Of a stretch of DNA of 64,000 nt, positions 25,016 to 34,440 are shown in pieces. Source of the DNA: Bacillus mycoides (lineage in GTDB: Bacteria > Bacillota > Bacilli > Bacillales > Bacillaceae_G); the NCBI RefSeq assembly GCF_018742245.1, contig NZ_CP036132.1:739001-803000 (forward strand). The letters run 5' to 3'. The first letter of the stretch is position 1. Each line of letters begins with the position of its first letter. Both the position numbers and the translations under genes were made by a program. The notes beneath the pieces are model-generated. The model was given only the letters and a program-made list of their open reading frames with translations. It ran no database searches and was not told where the DNA came from.

Positions 25016-25523
25016 AAGCTTTTGGCATTGGCGTAGGTGTTGGTTTCCCATATCCTTCTTTGTATTTATTATCAATATAATTACGAATTTCAAGCGTTGA
25101 TTTTCCTTTTTGTTTCATCGAAGCAGATTCAACTGCGATTTCTAAGCAATTTACACAAGTTGTTGCATGGGAATCCCAAACAACTTCACCATTCTTTTTG
25201 ATTTCACGAATAAAGCAATTTTTATTATTTTTATGTCCTACACTTTCACCACAACCGCAGTAACAAGGAATCCAATCTAATAGTTCAGCATTTTGTCCAG
25301 CGACAGTATAGATTTCTTTCATTTGTGGATCAAGTTTGTCTAGGAAGGCCGGAAGTGTGTCGACTCCTTTTGTCTTTTCTTGAATGTCAGCTTGCTGAGT
25401 ATGTGCTGCATGGTCATGCTCTTCTTTTGATTCAGAAGATTTTTTTTCATTTGTACCAGTACTCCCGCATCCAGTAAGAATTAAGCTCAGTACTACAAGT
25501 AAAGAAAATACATATTTCTTCAT
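25014..25523 (-). CDS. PCYCGC-motif lipoprotein
   Basis: 169 aa. Lipoprotein signal with lipobox 'LILTGC' (Cys about 19), an acidic/His linker ('EEHDHAAHTQQ'), then the family motif 'PCYCGCGESVGHKNNKNCF' and further cysteines ('TTCVNCLEIAV'). The family is common in bacilli and its function is unknown. The Cys-rich core and His run suggest metal or redox chemistry at the outer membrane face (inference). Confidence 0.88.
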   Translation of the reverse strand: MKKYVFSLLVVLSLILTGCGSTGTNEKKSSESKEEHDHAAHTQQADIQEKTKGVDTLPAFLDKLDPQMKEIYTVAGQNAELLDWIPCYCGCGESVGHKNNKNCFIREIKKNGEVVWDSHATTCVNCLEIAVESASMKQKGKSTLEIRNYIDNKYKEGYGKPTPTPMPKA

Positions 25524-25568
25524 AGGCTTGTCCCCTTTGCAAATGTATTAATCAAATTGTATCAAATA

Positions 25569-26678
25569 TCATGGTGTGTCGGTTGAAGATTCTTTCGACT
25601 TATTTTTGAAGCGCCATCGTAGTGAATGGAATAGAAATAAGATTGGGATATAAGCGTATACAATATATAAACCTGCTTGAGATAGTACTGTATTTAATGT
25701 ATTGATACTCTCACGGTTTGTAAAAAATAGGGATGAAATAAATACAATTGTGATAAAAAGTGGCAATGTAATTTTAAATGGTATGCGAAAAGAACATTTA
25801 ATAGTACGACAAGAAGACCAAATCGTTACACAAAGGTTAGGTAAAATAATAAGGAACCATACGAAAATAATTATGTATTCAAATCGCTGAATAAAGGGAA
25901 TTTTAATAATTTTTAACATCGTTAATGTAGGCCAAATGGTATGATGCAATTGCCCTTGGCTATAGTACATAAAAGAAATGATTGCCAAGAGTACATATAG
26001 AATGGTTGAGAAGGCTATGCCGCCATGCGCCCATTTCTTTAGAGATTTTCCTTTTTCAATAAAAGGATAAAAGATAAGGATTGCTTCGAACCCAAGAAAT
26101 TCTAATACAGAAGATTTGGCCGAAGTTAGAATGTCTATGGGTGAATGAGTGAGAATAGGTAAAATGTTGCGGAAATGTGCGTATTTCATCGGGAAGGCTA
26201 AAAATAGTACTACAAAAAACGGTAATACAGTGCCCCAAAAACATATTCCTGTTACAGAGCGGAATCCGCCTTTTATAACATAGTAAGTCACGAGTAAAAA
26301 TAATAAAGTTAATTTCCATGGTTTAATTGTAGGAAAGACCCACACTTGAATGATCTCAATATATGTACGAAGAACTGTAAGACAAAATAATAGAAGGTAT
26401 AAGGTGAAACAAACGGAAAGAAAGGTACCAAGCCACTTTCCGAAACATGTCATATGAATATTAATTAAATCATTATCTTTTTCTAACATTTTAAGCATAC
26501 AAAATAATACGATATGAGTTGCAATACCTGCAATAATAAGGGAAATCCAGGCATCATAGCCAGCATATTGCGCAATAATTCGTTGATATCCTAATACACC
26601 TACTCCGATTTGAAGGGAGTGTAATAAAAGAAATACGAAATAAGGAGAAACAGTATTCTTTTTATTTTGCTCAGCCAT
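25569..26678 (-). CDS. GerA-family spore germination receptor, B subunit (permease)
   Basis: 369 aa, ten predicted helices, APC-superfamily-like GerAB/GerKB protein. The opening 'VSPYFVFLLLHSLQIGVGVLGYQR' matches the family. It sits in the spore inner membrane and binds the germinant. Third gene of the receptor operon (order A-C-B), 12 nt after the C gene. This order occurs in gerK-type operons, and the neighbourhood fits gerR of B. cereus; I cannot tell which without a search. Confidence 0.9.
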   Translation of the reverse strand: MAEQNKKNTVSPYFVFLLLHSLQIGVGVLGYQRIIAQYAGYDAWISLIIAGIATHIVLFCMLKMLEKDNDLINIHMTCFGKWLGTFLSVCFTLYLLLFCLTVLRTYIEIIQVWVFPTIKPWKLTLLFLLVTYYVIKGGFRSVTGICFWGTVLPFFVVLFLAFPMKYAHFRNILPILTHSPIDILTSAKSSVLEFLGFEAILIFYPFIEKGKSLKKWAHGGIAFSTILYVLLAIISFMYYSQGQLHHTIWPTLTMLKIIKIPFIQRFEYIIIFVWFLIILPNLCVTIWSSCRTIKCSFRIPFKITLPLFITIVFISSLFFTNRESINTLNTVLSQAGLYIVYAYIPILFLFHSLRWRFKNKSKESSTDTP

Positions 26679-26690
26679 TTTAGCACCTCA

Positions 26691-27773
26691 TTATTCTCCG
26701 ATACCAGATTGTACGATATTAACTTGCACATTAACAGCAACGTCTACGCTAGGGTACATTTCTTGAATTTGTTTCATACTCCATTTTCTTGAGTGACTAC
26801 GAATTTCTTCACGTATACCTACTGGATCAATATCTTTTTCTTGGAATTGTTTTATTAATTCCTTTAAATGTCTTTCAAGTGTTTTTTCTACATGTTTTTT
26901 TACGTAAGTTATATTCTCCTTTTTAGATAAATCAAGCCAATCAGGAGTATTTTTTATGAGTCCATTTAGTTTTAAGTGGATGTGAACTTTCGGCATACTA
27001 CCATTTTGAGAAACGTCACAAACACTTTTTCCAGATAAGTTTTGAGTGGCGATTAATCCTTTATGTTTACCTTGACGTATCGGAACTTCGTAACGTCCAT
27101 TTTTAGTTGGATTAATGAGTAATTTTAATAAAAAAGAGCCCTTTTTATCTGTATACATAGCCACTTTATCTTTTTTTAAAAAAGCGATTCCTTTAATAGA
27201 AGCTGATTTGTCTTCGTCAATTTCAATATAGGGAAGAAATGGATCGCCCCCTGATGAATAAAAGTTATACAAAAAAATATTTAAAGCGGTCCGAGGAATC
27301 GTTTCAGTTTCTATATTTTGCTCAAGTAAATCAGCAAGATAGAGCGATCCATTTGTTTTAACATGCTTGAGAAGTTCTTCTGTTGATCCATCTACAAGTG
27401 CTAGCTGTACATCTCGGCCGATGTTAGGGTCACGTTGTAAGTTGTTAATAACATTACCAAGCCCGCGTTCACCAAATGATTTTCCGAATAGGGCAACACG
27501 CATTTGACCTATGGCGATAGTATGTGGTGATTTGGCGTTTAGCTGTGAAGAGATTGTTTCAATTGTATTTGCAGTAGTTGATTGAGTTTCTGGTTTTGAT
27601 TGTACGTCCTTTGTATAATCTGGATAGAGAATTGTCCCGCGAAATTTATTGTCTTTCGTTATATCAAATCCACTTACATGAATAATTCGCTGTGTATCCA
27701 CTATGTTCGATTGCGTACAACCTGATTGGAAAGTAAAAAGGATCATAGTAAAGCATAGTAAAATCTTTTTCAT
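26691..27773 (-). CDS. GerC-family germination receptor lipoprotein (C subunit)
   Basis: 360 aa. Lipobox 'FQSGC' (Cys about 19), then 'RIIHVSGFDITKDNKFRG', the standard start of Ger(x)C proteins, and the C-terminal domain with 'KELIKQFQEKDIDPVGI'. It overlaps the A gene by 4 nt. The C subunit is lipid-anchored on the outer face of the spore inner membrane and is needed for receptor function. Confidence 0.92.
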   Translation of the reverse strand: MKKILLCFTMILFTFQSGCTQSNIVDTQRIIHVSGFDITKDNKFRGTILYPDYTKDVQSKPETQSTTANTIETISSQLNAKSPHTIAIGQMRVALFGKSFGERGLGNVINNLQRDPNIGRDVQLALVDGSTEELLKHVKTNGSLYLADLLEQNIETETIPRTALNIFLYNFYSSGGDPFLPYIEIDEDKSASIKGIAFLKKDKVAMYTDKKGSFLLKLLINPTKNGRYEVPIRQGKHKGLIATQNLSGKSVCDVSQNGSMPKVHIHLKLNGLIKNTPDWLDLSKKENITYVKKHVEKTLERHLKELIKQFQEKDIDPVGIREEIRSHSRKWSMKQIQEMYPSVDVAVNVQVNIVQSGIGE

Positions 27774-29275
27774 TTCTTTTCACCATCACGTTTCGTTTTC
27801 GCTTTTTCCGGATTATAGCGCCATTTTGTTTTCGGTCTAAGAAAAGAAGCACGTGCAGCGGTTTGACTAAACGGTAAACGAAGGAGACCTTCCGCAGTTT
27901 TTACACCTCGAAATGGGTATAAAGGTAATAAATATGGCGATCCAAGTGACTTCAAACGAATTAAATGAGCTAAAATGAAGACGAATCCGACAATGAGACC
28001 TAATCCGCCAAATGCTCCTGCTAAAACGATGAGCGGAAATCGAAGTAACCGGATAGTAGAAGACATCTTTACCGTCGGTGTTGTAAAAGACGCGAGTGCA
28101 GATAATGCAACCGCAATTAATAAAATAGTGCTCGTTAAAGCAGCCTCAACAGATGCTTGTCCAATTACAATTCCCCCAACAATACCGATTGTTTGTCCAA
28201 CTTTTGTCGGTAATCGTGCCCCTGCTTCGCGAAGTAACTCAATTGTAATTTCTAAAAATAGGGCTTCTAAAACAGGGGGGAACGGTACATTCGCTCTTGA
28301 ATAAATGATTGGTCCAAGTAAATCAGCAGGAATCATTTGATAGTGATACGTTAATATAGCTGTATAAATAGCTGAAGAAAATAAAGAGAATGCCGCTCCG
28401 AAAAAACGCACCATTCGAAGAAATGAGCCTGCTACCCATGGTAAATAATAATCTTCTGGAGAGACAAAAAAATCGAGTAACGTCGCCGGTCCGGCTAATG
28501 CATAAGGTGAACCGTCTGTTAAAATGACGACTCCTCCATTAATTAATGCAAAAACAGAACGATCTAACCGCTCTGTAGGTAGTAAAACAGGGAAGGGAGA
28601 GTTACTATTATCGCTAATAAACTGTTCAATCATAGTTGCATCGAAAGGAACATCAAAGTCAATGTCTTGTAGGCGCTGCATCGCAGTATTAACGTGCTGC
28701 TCATTCGTAATGCCTTCGATGTAAGCAACTACGACTTTTGTTTTTGATATAGAACCAACTATAACTTCTTTGAAAACTAATTGTTCTGTTACGATATTTC
28801 GCCGAAGTAAGTGTATATTTGTATCGATATTCTCAACGAACCCGACTTTTGGACCGATGACACTATATTCATTCTCTGTATCGTTATATAACCGTGTACC
28901 TAAAACTGAACTTTCAGCACGAATAAGTGCATATTCTGCGATTTGAGAATCATTTTTTAACTGTACAAGTACATACCCACTTAATAATTTTTCACGAATA
29001 TCATCAATAGAAGGGCCGGTGATAATCTCCTCGAGTGTGACGATATTTGCTATATCGCTTATATTTTCAATGTGATCTAATTCTCTTTTTATAGGTGTTA
29101 AAATGAATCGATTAATGAGGAGTGATTCGGCTGTAGATTTATAATAAAACAAACATAACGTCCCATCTTCTACGATGTTATAAGAAACGAAATCACTAGA
29201 CCCTTTCATAGTTTGAATAAATTCTGGAATGGAACAGATTGTTTTTTTATTCTTTTTAGACGAAAAACGAAACAT
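27770..29275 (-). CDS. GerA-family germination receptor A subunit
   Basis: 501 aa. A large N-terminal cytoplasmic domain (about 1-240), then membrane helices. Family signatures: 'FPVLLPTERLDRS', 'GSPYALAGPATLLDFF' and 'LREAGARLPTKVGQTIGIVGG'. First gene of the operon, so the forespore (sigma-G) promoter should lie in 29276-29360; I found no convincing match. The preceding minus-strand gene has its own terminator. Confidence 0.94.
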   Translation of the reverse strand: MFRFSSKKNKKTICSIPEFIQTMKGSSDFVSYNIVEDGTLCLFYYKSTAESLLINRFILTPIKRELDHIENISDIANIVTLEEIITGPSIDDIREKLLSGYVLVQLKNDSQIAEYALIRAESSVLGTRLYNDTENEYSVIGPKVGFVENIDTNIHLLRRNIVTEQLVFKEVIVGSISKTKVVVAYIEGITNEQHVNTAMQRLQDIDFDVPFDATMIEQFISDNSNSPFPVLLPTERLDRSVFALINGGVVILTDGSPYALAGPATLLDFFVSPEDYYLPWVAGSFLRMVRFFGAAFSLFSSAIYTAILTYHYQMIPADLLGPIIYSRANVPFPPVLEALFLEITIELLREAGARLPTKVGQTIGIVGGIVIGQASVEAALTSTILLIAVALSALASFTTPTVKMSSTIRLLRFPLIVLAGAFGGLGLIVGFVFILAHLIRLKSLGSPYLLPLYPFRGVKTAEGLLRLPFSQTAARASFLRPKTKWRYNPEKAKTKRDGEKK

Positions 29276-29361
29276 TTTCTCCCCCCTTACCTACATTATT
29301 TACTTATGTTAGTTTTTGGGAAAGACGGGAATTTATACTTAAAAATTGAAAGTTCATAAAG

Positions 29362-29394
29362 AAAAGGAAGAGTATTGAATATCTCTTCCTTTTT
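29362..29394. terminator. Terminator downstream of the 198-aa secreted protein gene
   Basis: AAAAGGAAGAG / CTCTTCCTTTT stem flanked by T-rich sequence on both strands, just below the stop at 29401. Confidence 0.85.
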
Positions 29395-29400
29395 GGCAGG

Positions 29401-29997
29401 CTAATTTGTTTTCTTTTCTTTAATAGACTTCACTAATTTAATCATTTCTGCCCGTATATCTTCTTTTTTAACATTTAATTTTTCCGCAATTTGTTTAATA
29501 TCCATCCCATCTTTTTTCATTTTCAGTACATCATCGAGAGACGTATTACTTTTTTGAGCGATGATTGTTAATACCGTGAGCTGACGTAAGCTGATATTAT
29601 ACTCTTTCATTTTTTGTTTTAGTCCATCTGGTGTGGACTTTTGCATATTTGCTAATTCTTGCAGTAGTGCTTTTTTCGTTTCTTTATTCATATGATGCTT
29701 TTTCAATTTACTTGGATCTACACCGAAATGCTCGGCTGTTTTCTCCCAAGATTTATTTTGCTTATAGTAAGCTAAAACGTCTTTAATTTCCTTTTTACTG
29801 ATTCTTGCAATGTGGGCAGCTTTCCAAATTTCATGTTTGTTATAGCCGAGTTTTTCGAGAGACTGCATTTCTTCCTCTGAGATTGGCTTATGATGGTGCA
29901 TTGTTACTTCTTTTGGCGAGGCAGCGGAAGCAGGGAAAACAGACACCCCGCATAATAATGCTGCCATAGTCATACTTACTGCGATTTTCTTATACAT
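29401..29997 (-). CDS. Secreted all-helical protein, unknown
   Basis: 198 aa with a signal peptide (residues 1-25, ending ASA). The mature protein is Lys-rich with repeated short helix-turn-helix-like units ('YNKHEIWKAAHIARISKKEIKDVL', 'VDPSKLKKHH', 'MDIKQIAEKLNVKKEDI' read in parts). This resembles small secreted proteins of bacilli with no assigned role. CTAGGAGGAG precedes the ATG. It lies beside the germination operon, but a terminator separates them. Confidence 0.78.
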   Translation of the reverse strand: MYKKIAVSMTMAALLCGVSVFPASAASPKEVTMHHHKPISEEEMQSLEKLGYNKHEIWKAAHIARISKKEIKDVLAYYKQNKSWEKTAEHFGVDPSKLKKHHMNKETKKALLQELANMQKSTPDGLKQKMKEYNISLRQLTVLTIIAQKSNTSLDDVLKMKKDGMDIKQIAEKLNVKKEDIRAEMIKLVKSIKEKKTN

Positions 29998-30133
29998 GTA
30001 AACTCCTCCTAGATGGGTAATGTGGAAAACTCACACATATCATTTCCATAAAATGTGAAAAACTTGTGAACAAGTTAAGTTTTTTTATTCACAGTATGAA
30101 AAGAAGTTTTTATAAGTTTTCCAACATAAAACA

Positions 30134-30183
30134 TTGATTAATAGTGAAAAACTAGGTTATAATCGAAATTGAAAATCAATATC
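30134..30183 (+). promoter_or_regulatory. Promoter with Fur-like box for the nitroreductase gene
   Basis: TTGATT (30134-30139), an 18-nt spacer and TATAAT (30158-30163). The 19-mer at 30165-30183 (GAAATTGAAAATCAATATC) matches the Fur consensus at 15 of 19 positions and would cover the transcription start. Confidence 0.55.
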
Positions 30184-30231
30184 AATAACAAACTTATACA
30201 TATAGAAGATAAAAATAAGGGAGAGAAAAAT

Positions 30232-30792
30232 ATGACTACATATACTTCCATCGCAAATGTGATTAAAGAAAGACGTTCTGTTCGTACATTTACAGATAAA
30301 GCAGTAGACAAAGAGCTATTAATTGAACTATTAAACGACGCAACATGGGCACCGAATCATAAAAACCGTGAACCATGGAATTGTAAATTATACATTGGAG
30401 AAGGCCGTCAGAAATTAGTAGACGCAGTATTAAACTCTTTCACAGAAGAAGAAAGAGTGAAACGCGGCAAAATTTTATCTGACCGTTTCTTAAGCACACC
30501 TGCACAAATCGTTGTATATATGAATGAAGATCCGCGTCAAATTCCACGTGACGAAGATTACGCTGCAACATGTGCATTTATGCAAAACTTCCAATTACTT
30601 GCTTGGGAACGCGGCTTAGGATGTGTTTGGAAATCAGGTGGATTAAACTACAATCCACTATTTATAGAAGGAATCGGTTTAACAGGAGGCCAACGCATCG
30701 TTGGAATTCTTCATATCGGCTATTTCGATAAAGCACCAGAAGGAAAAGCTCGTACGCCGATTACGGAGAAGATGGAGATTATTGAGGGTTAA
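30232..30792 (+). CDS. Nitroreductase-family NAD(P)H-FMN oxidoreductase
   Basis: 186 aa from ATG 30232, preceded by GGGAGAG; a longer frame from 30169 lies in the leader. 'IKERRSVRTFTDKAVD', 'ATWAPNHKNREPW' and 'GLGCVWKSG' are FMN-binding family motifs of the YdjA/YdgI type. Substrate unknown. The upstream Fur-like box hints at expression under iron limitation, for example as a ferric or flavin reductase (inference). Confidence 0.88.
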   Translation: MTTYTSIANVIKERRSVRTFTDKAVDKELLIELLNDATWAPNHKNREPWNCKLYIGEGRQKLVDAVLNSFTEEERVKRGKILSDRFLSTPAQIVVYMNEDPRQIPRDEDYAATCAFMQNFQLLAWERGLGCVWKSGGLNYNPLFIEGIGLTGGQRIVGILHIGYFDKAPEGKARTPITEKMEIIEG

Positions 30793-30906
30793 TAGATGAG
30801 GCATTCTCGTTTTTTCGGGGGTGTCTTTTTATTATGCAATCAATCCTCATGAAAGCTTGTTCCTCATCATACACTTTCTTAAGGGAAAGTGTAAGGAGGG
30901 AAAATA

Positions 30907-32322
30907 ATGAGAGCAAGTGAAGATAAAGCATTGCAATATGCGATTGCGGAAATTACGGAAATTGCGACTGGATTTGGGCTTGATTTTTATCCGATGCGTT
31001 ATGAAGTATGTCCAGCGGAAATTATTTATACATTTGGTGCATATGGGATGCCGACGAGGTTTTCACATTGGAGTTTTGGAAAGCAATTTTTCAGAATGAA
31101 ATTACAATACGATTTAGGACTTAGTAAAATTTATGAACTCGTTATTAACTCTGATCCATGTTACGCCTTTTTATTAGATACGAATTCTTTAATTCAAAAT
31201 AAACTAATCGTGGCGCACGTTTTAGCGCACTGTGATTTCTTTAAAAATAATATTCGTTTTTCGAATACGAAGCGAGACATGGTAGAAAGTATGGCTGCAA
31301 CAGCGGATCGTGTGAAAGCATATGAGCATAAGTACGGAAAGGCAGAGGTAGAAACATTTTTAGATGCCGTACTTGCCATTCAAGAACATATAGATCCATC
31401 ACTTATGCGCCCGAAACTTGCATGGAGTATTGAAGATTTAGAAGAGGATGTTGAAAAGAAAAAGATATCACAGTACGATGATTTATGGAATTTAGATGAT
31501 CGAAACAAAAAGAGGGAAAGACCTAATATGCATAAAAAGAAGAAAATCCCTCCGCAACCAGAAAAAGATTTACTCCTCTTTATTGAAGAATACAGCCGTG
31601 AGCTAGAAGAGTGGCAGCGTGACATATTAACGATGATGCGCGAGGAAATGTTATATTTCTGGCCGCAGCTTGAAACGAAGATCATGAATGAAGGCTGGGC
31701 TTCGTATTGGCATCAACGCATACTTCGTGAAATGGACTTAACATCTGGTGAAGCAATTGAATTTGCGAAATTAAATGCAGGTGTCGTACAGCCATCAAAA
31801 ACAAGTATTAATCCATACTACCTCGGTATTAAAATGTTTGAAGATATTGAAGAACGCTACAACAATCCGACAGAAGAAATGAAAAGGCGTGGTGTGAAGC
31901 CTGGTTCTGGTCGCGAGAAAATGTTTGAAGTACGGGAAATTGAATGGGACGTATCGTTCCTAAGAAACTACTTAAATAAAGAACTCGTAATGAGAGAAGA
32001 TATGTACTTATTCCAGCGCCAAGGAAAAGAATATAAAGTAATTGATAAAGAGTGGGAACATGTACGCGATCAACTCGTAAATATGCGTACAAATGGAGGT
32101 TTCCCGTACTTAGTAGTAGAAGATGGCGACTACTTAAAGAATGGGGAATTGTACATTAAACATAGCTATGAAGGAATTGAGCTAGATTTAAAATACTTAG
32201 AAAAAGTATTACCGTATCTTCATCAGCTATGGGGAAGAACGGTGCATATGGAGTCGATTGTGGAAAGTAAGGGCGTTGTGTTTTCTTATGATGGGAAGAT
32301 GGTGCATCGGAAGTATGTGTGA
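30907..32322 (+). CDS. spoVR: SpoVR-family sporulation protein
   Basis: 471 aa, usual length. '[32 protein letters not shown]' (read in parts) and '[20 protein letters not shown]' are diagnostic. In B. subtilis SpoVR is made in the mother cell and affects cortex formation. AAGGAGGG precedes ATG 30907. Single gene with its own terminator. Several antisense frames here are shadows. Confidence 0.95.
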   Translation: MRASEDKALQYAIAEITEIATGFGLDFYPMRYEVCPAEIIYTFGAYGMPTRFSHWSFGKQFFRMKLQYDLGLSKIYELVINSDPCYAFLLDTNSLIQNKLIVAHVLAHCDFFKNNIRFSNTKRDMVESMAATADRVKAYEHKYGKAEVETFLDAVLAIQEHIDPSLMRPKLAWSIEDLEEDVEKKKISQYDDLWNLDDRNKKRERPNMHKKKKIPPQPEKDLLLFIEEYSRELEEWQRDILTMMREEMLYFWPQLETKIMNEGWASYWHQRILREMDLTSGEAIEFAKLNAGVVQPSKTSINPYYLGIKMFEDIEERYNNPTEEMKRRGVKPGSGREKMFEVREIEWDVSFLRNYLNKELVMREDMYLFQRQGKEYKVIDKEWEHVRDQLVNMRTNGGFPYLVVEDGDYLKNGELYIKHSYEGIELDLKYLEKVLPYLHQLWGRTVHMESIVESKGVVFSYDGKMVHRKYV

Positions 32323-32324
32323 AG

Positions 32325-32361
32325 AAAAGAACGGACATAGAATTCTATGCCCGTTCTTTTT
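32325..32361 (+). terminator. Terminator after spoVR
   Basis: Long near-perfect hairpin AAAAGAACGG-CATAGAATTCTATG-CCGTTCTTTT, T-flanked. Confidence 0.9.
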
Positions 32362-32430
32362 AATTTGGAACAGAATTAAATATGCTATTCTTGAAGAAAG
32401 GGAGTTATATATAGAAATGGAGCAATTCAA

Positions 32431-33693
32431 ATGAGCAAAATAGGGGTATGCAAGGTGGATATTACGCCTCCTGTAGGTATTGATTTTGTCGGATATTATA
32501 GAGAGACAGGAATAAATAATATTGAAGAGCGTATTTATGGGACAATCTTTGTATTTGAAAAAGATGAAATGAAGACTGTGTTTATAAGTATTGATAATAT
32601 TGGGATGATAGTAGACGATACGAATATTATTCGTGAACGAGTAGCTAGTGAGCTTCATGTGCCAGTTGAGCGAATAACAGTTGTTTATACTCATACACAC
32701 TCTGGTCCAGAAACGGTCGGAGATGACCCTCTAGTACAGTCGTATAAAATGATTTTAGTAAATAATGTAGTGCAAGGTGCCGTTACTGCGAATAACAACT
32801 TGAAGCTATGTGAAGTTGGATGGGGTGTTACGACAGGTGATATTGGAGTAAACCGAAGAGAGAGAACATCTGATGGAAAAGCGAAGATGGGAACAAATAT
32901 AGAGGGCATTGTAGATAAACGTATTGGTGTTTTAACAATGAGAAATGCTGAAACGGAGGAGTTAGTTGGGATCGTTGTATTTTGTACTGCTCATCCGAAT
33001 GTTTTAAAAGGGGATAGCGATGTATTATCAGCGGATTATCCTGGAATGACGAGAGAGATTCTGGAGAAAATAGTAAATTGTCCAGTTGTTATTGTTCAAG
33101 GTGCTGCTGGAAATGTGAATGCGAAATATCGCGGTTCAAGGGAAGCATTAAAACAAATGGCTTACACACTTAGTGGACATGTATTAACGATGTTGCCAAT
33201 AGTTACATACAGCCCAATTGTAAATTTAAGAACGATTTCGAGTACGATGCAAATGAGATTGAAGGATCTGCCCGAAATTGATGAGATACGAAGAATGGCT
33301 CGCTCAGCTGAGAGGCAGTGGGGTGTGAATACGGATGAATGGCTTACTATCGTTTTAGAGAAATATAAGCAAGGTATTCGGCAGTTAAGTATCGATTTAG
33401 AAATTCAATTGTTTCAAATTAATGATGGTATATTCTCTGGAATACCGATGGAACCTTTTTCAGAAACTGCTTTAGAAATGAAAGAGAGTCTTCAAAATGA
33501 ACTAGCTTTCTTTGGTGGCTATACGAATGGATATATTGGTTACTTACCGACAAAAGAGGAGTATGCATATGGTGGATATGAAGTGGAATTAAATCCTGTT
33601 GTGTATGGGCCAGTTACAAACTTGTTGATGCCGCCAGAGGAGAATACGGCAGAGCTGATCGTGCAGAGAGTTACGGAATTATATAATGTATAA
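32431..33693 (+). CDS. Neutral/alkaline ceramidase-like hydrolase
   Basis: 420 aa. The N-terminal 'KVDITPPVGIDFVGY' and 'VYTHTHSGPET' are motifs of the neutral ceramidase N-terminal domain; the HTHSGP His residues are metal ligands. 'VVFCTAHPNVLKGD' and 'QGAAGNVN' fit the same fold. It is shorter than full ceramidases and has no signal peptide, so an intracellular amidase of unknown substrate is more likely than a sphingolipid enzyme. Start 32431 has only a weak upstream AG-rich site. Confidence 0.82.
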   Translation: MSKIGVCKVDITPPVGIDFVGYYRETGINNIEERIYGTIFVFEKDEMKTVFISIDNIGMIVDDTNIIRERVASELHVPVERITVVYTHTHSGPETVGDDPLVQSYKMILVNNVVQGAVTANNNLKLCEVGWGVTTGDIGVNRRERTSDGKAKMGTNIEGIVDKRIGVLTMRNAETEELVGIVVFCTAHPNVLKGDSDVLSADYPGMTREILEKIVNCPVVIVQGAAGNVNAKYRGSREALKQMAYTLSGHVLTMLPIVTYSPIVNLRTISSTMQMRLKDLPEIDEIRRMARSAERQWGVNTDEWLTIVLEKYKQGIRQLSIDLEIQLFQINDGIFSGIPMEPFSETALEMKESLQNELAFFGGYTNGYIGYLPTKEEYAYGGYEVELNPVVYGPVTNLLMPPEENTAELIVQRVTELYNV

Positions 33694-33756
33694 TATATGG
33701 ATATCCCATATATTTAAAACAAAATTTAAAGGAATCAATGATTTTAATAAAGCTGT

Positions 33757-33806
33757 AAAAAACGAATCCATTTTGAAAAAGAATAATCAAAGTGGATTCG
33801 TTTTTT
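33757..33806. terminator. Bidirectional terminator between ceramidase-like gene and MarR gene
   Basis: AAAAAACGAATCCA / TGGATTCGTTTTTT stem with further inner pairing (TTTTGA/TCAAA). Confidence 0.9.
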
Positions 33807-33821
33807 ATATGGAGTTTTTGT

Positions 33822-34295
33822 TCACCAAACAGGTCGTATGCTTGATGATAATTTTCCTGTATTTTCTTTAGTAACGAATGTTGTTAAATCCTCTTTAAGC
33901 ATTTGCATTCGTTCTGCACCTATATTTGCAATCCATCGTTGTTCTATTTCAGCTATTATTTCTTCTTTTGCTTGCATTACTGCTAAACCACGTTCGGTTA
34001 AAACAATGATTTTACCTCTTTTATCAGTAGGATGCGTTTGGCGCGTGACATAACCACTGTTTTCAAGAGAATCTACCATTTTACTTATAGCTTGTTTTGA
34101 AACCCCTAAATATTCAGCTAGTTCTATACCAGTTGCCCCATTAGGAAGGATGCGTTTGAACATAAAACCATGCGCTGGCCTAATATCTTCAAATCCCAAT
34201 TCACTTAATTTGTCATGTAGTTCAGTAATTAATGTGCTGAACGATAATGATAAAAGTGAAGTGAGATCTAATTCGTTAAATGTTTGATGATCCAT
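33822..34295 (-). CDS. MarR-family transcriptional regulator
   Basis: 157 aa from ATG 34295, placed by GGAGG 8 nt upstream; a longer frame to 34322 ignores that site and runs into an operator. A winged helix is clear: 'NGATGIELAEYLGVSKQAISKMVDSLENSGYVTR' (in parts), then the wing 'HPTDKRGKIIVLTERG'. It is divergent from the tandem paralogues at 34441/35162. Two perfect palindromes lie between, so it probably represses itself and them. Confidence 0.92.
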   Translation of the reverse strand: MDHQTFNELDLTSLLSLSFSTLITELHDKLSELGFEDIRPAHGFMFKRILPNGATGIELAEYLGVSKQAISKMVDSLENSGYVTRQTHPTDKRGKIIVLTERGLAVMQAKEEIIAEIEQRWIANIGAERMQMLKEDLTTFVTKENTGKLSSSIRPVW

Positions 34296-34314
34296 GTATA
34301 TAACCTCCGCACTT

Positions 34315-34335
34315 GTAGTCAATTAAGTTGACTAC
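34315..34335. promoter_or_regulatory. Palindromic operator 1, MarR intergenic region
   Basis: GTAGTCAA-TTAAG-TTGACTAC: perfect 8-bp arms. The right arm contains TTGACT (34328-34333), a -35 that pairs with TACTAT (34351-34356, 17-nt spacer) for the + strand genes. Confidence 0.85.
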
Positions 34336-34360
34336 TGGTAAGGTCTATTGTACTATACAT

Positions 34361-34387
34361 ACTATAGTCAATCAAATTGACTATAGT
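34361..34387. promoter_or_regulatory. Palindromic operator 2, MarR intergenic region
   Basis: ACTATAGTCAA-TCAAA-TTGACTATAGT: perfect 11-bp arms sharing the TAGTCAA...TTGACTA core with operator 1. Centres are 49 bp apart. It begins about 5 nt after the -10 and so covers the transcription start. Confidence 0.88.
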
Positions 34388-34440
34388 ATGTTGGTAGAAC
34401 AAATAATGATTTATATAAATAGAATCAATGGAGGTTTCAC

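Noticed and set aside
29276..29360. Possible sigma-G promoter for the germination operon
   Set aside because: CATAAG-like words occur but no acceptable -35/-10 pair with correct spacing was found.
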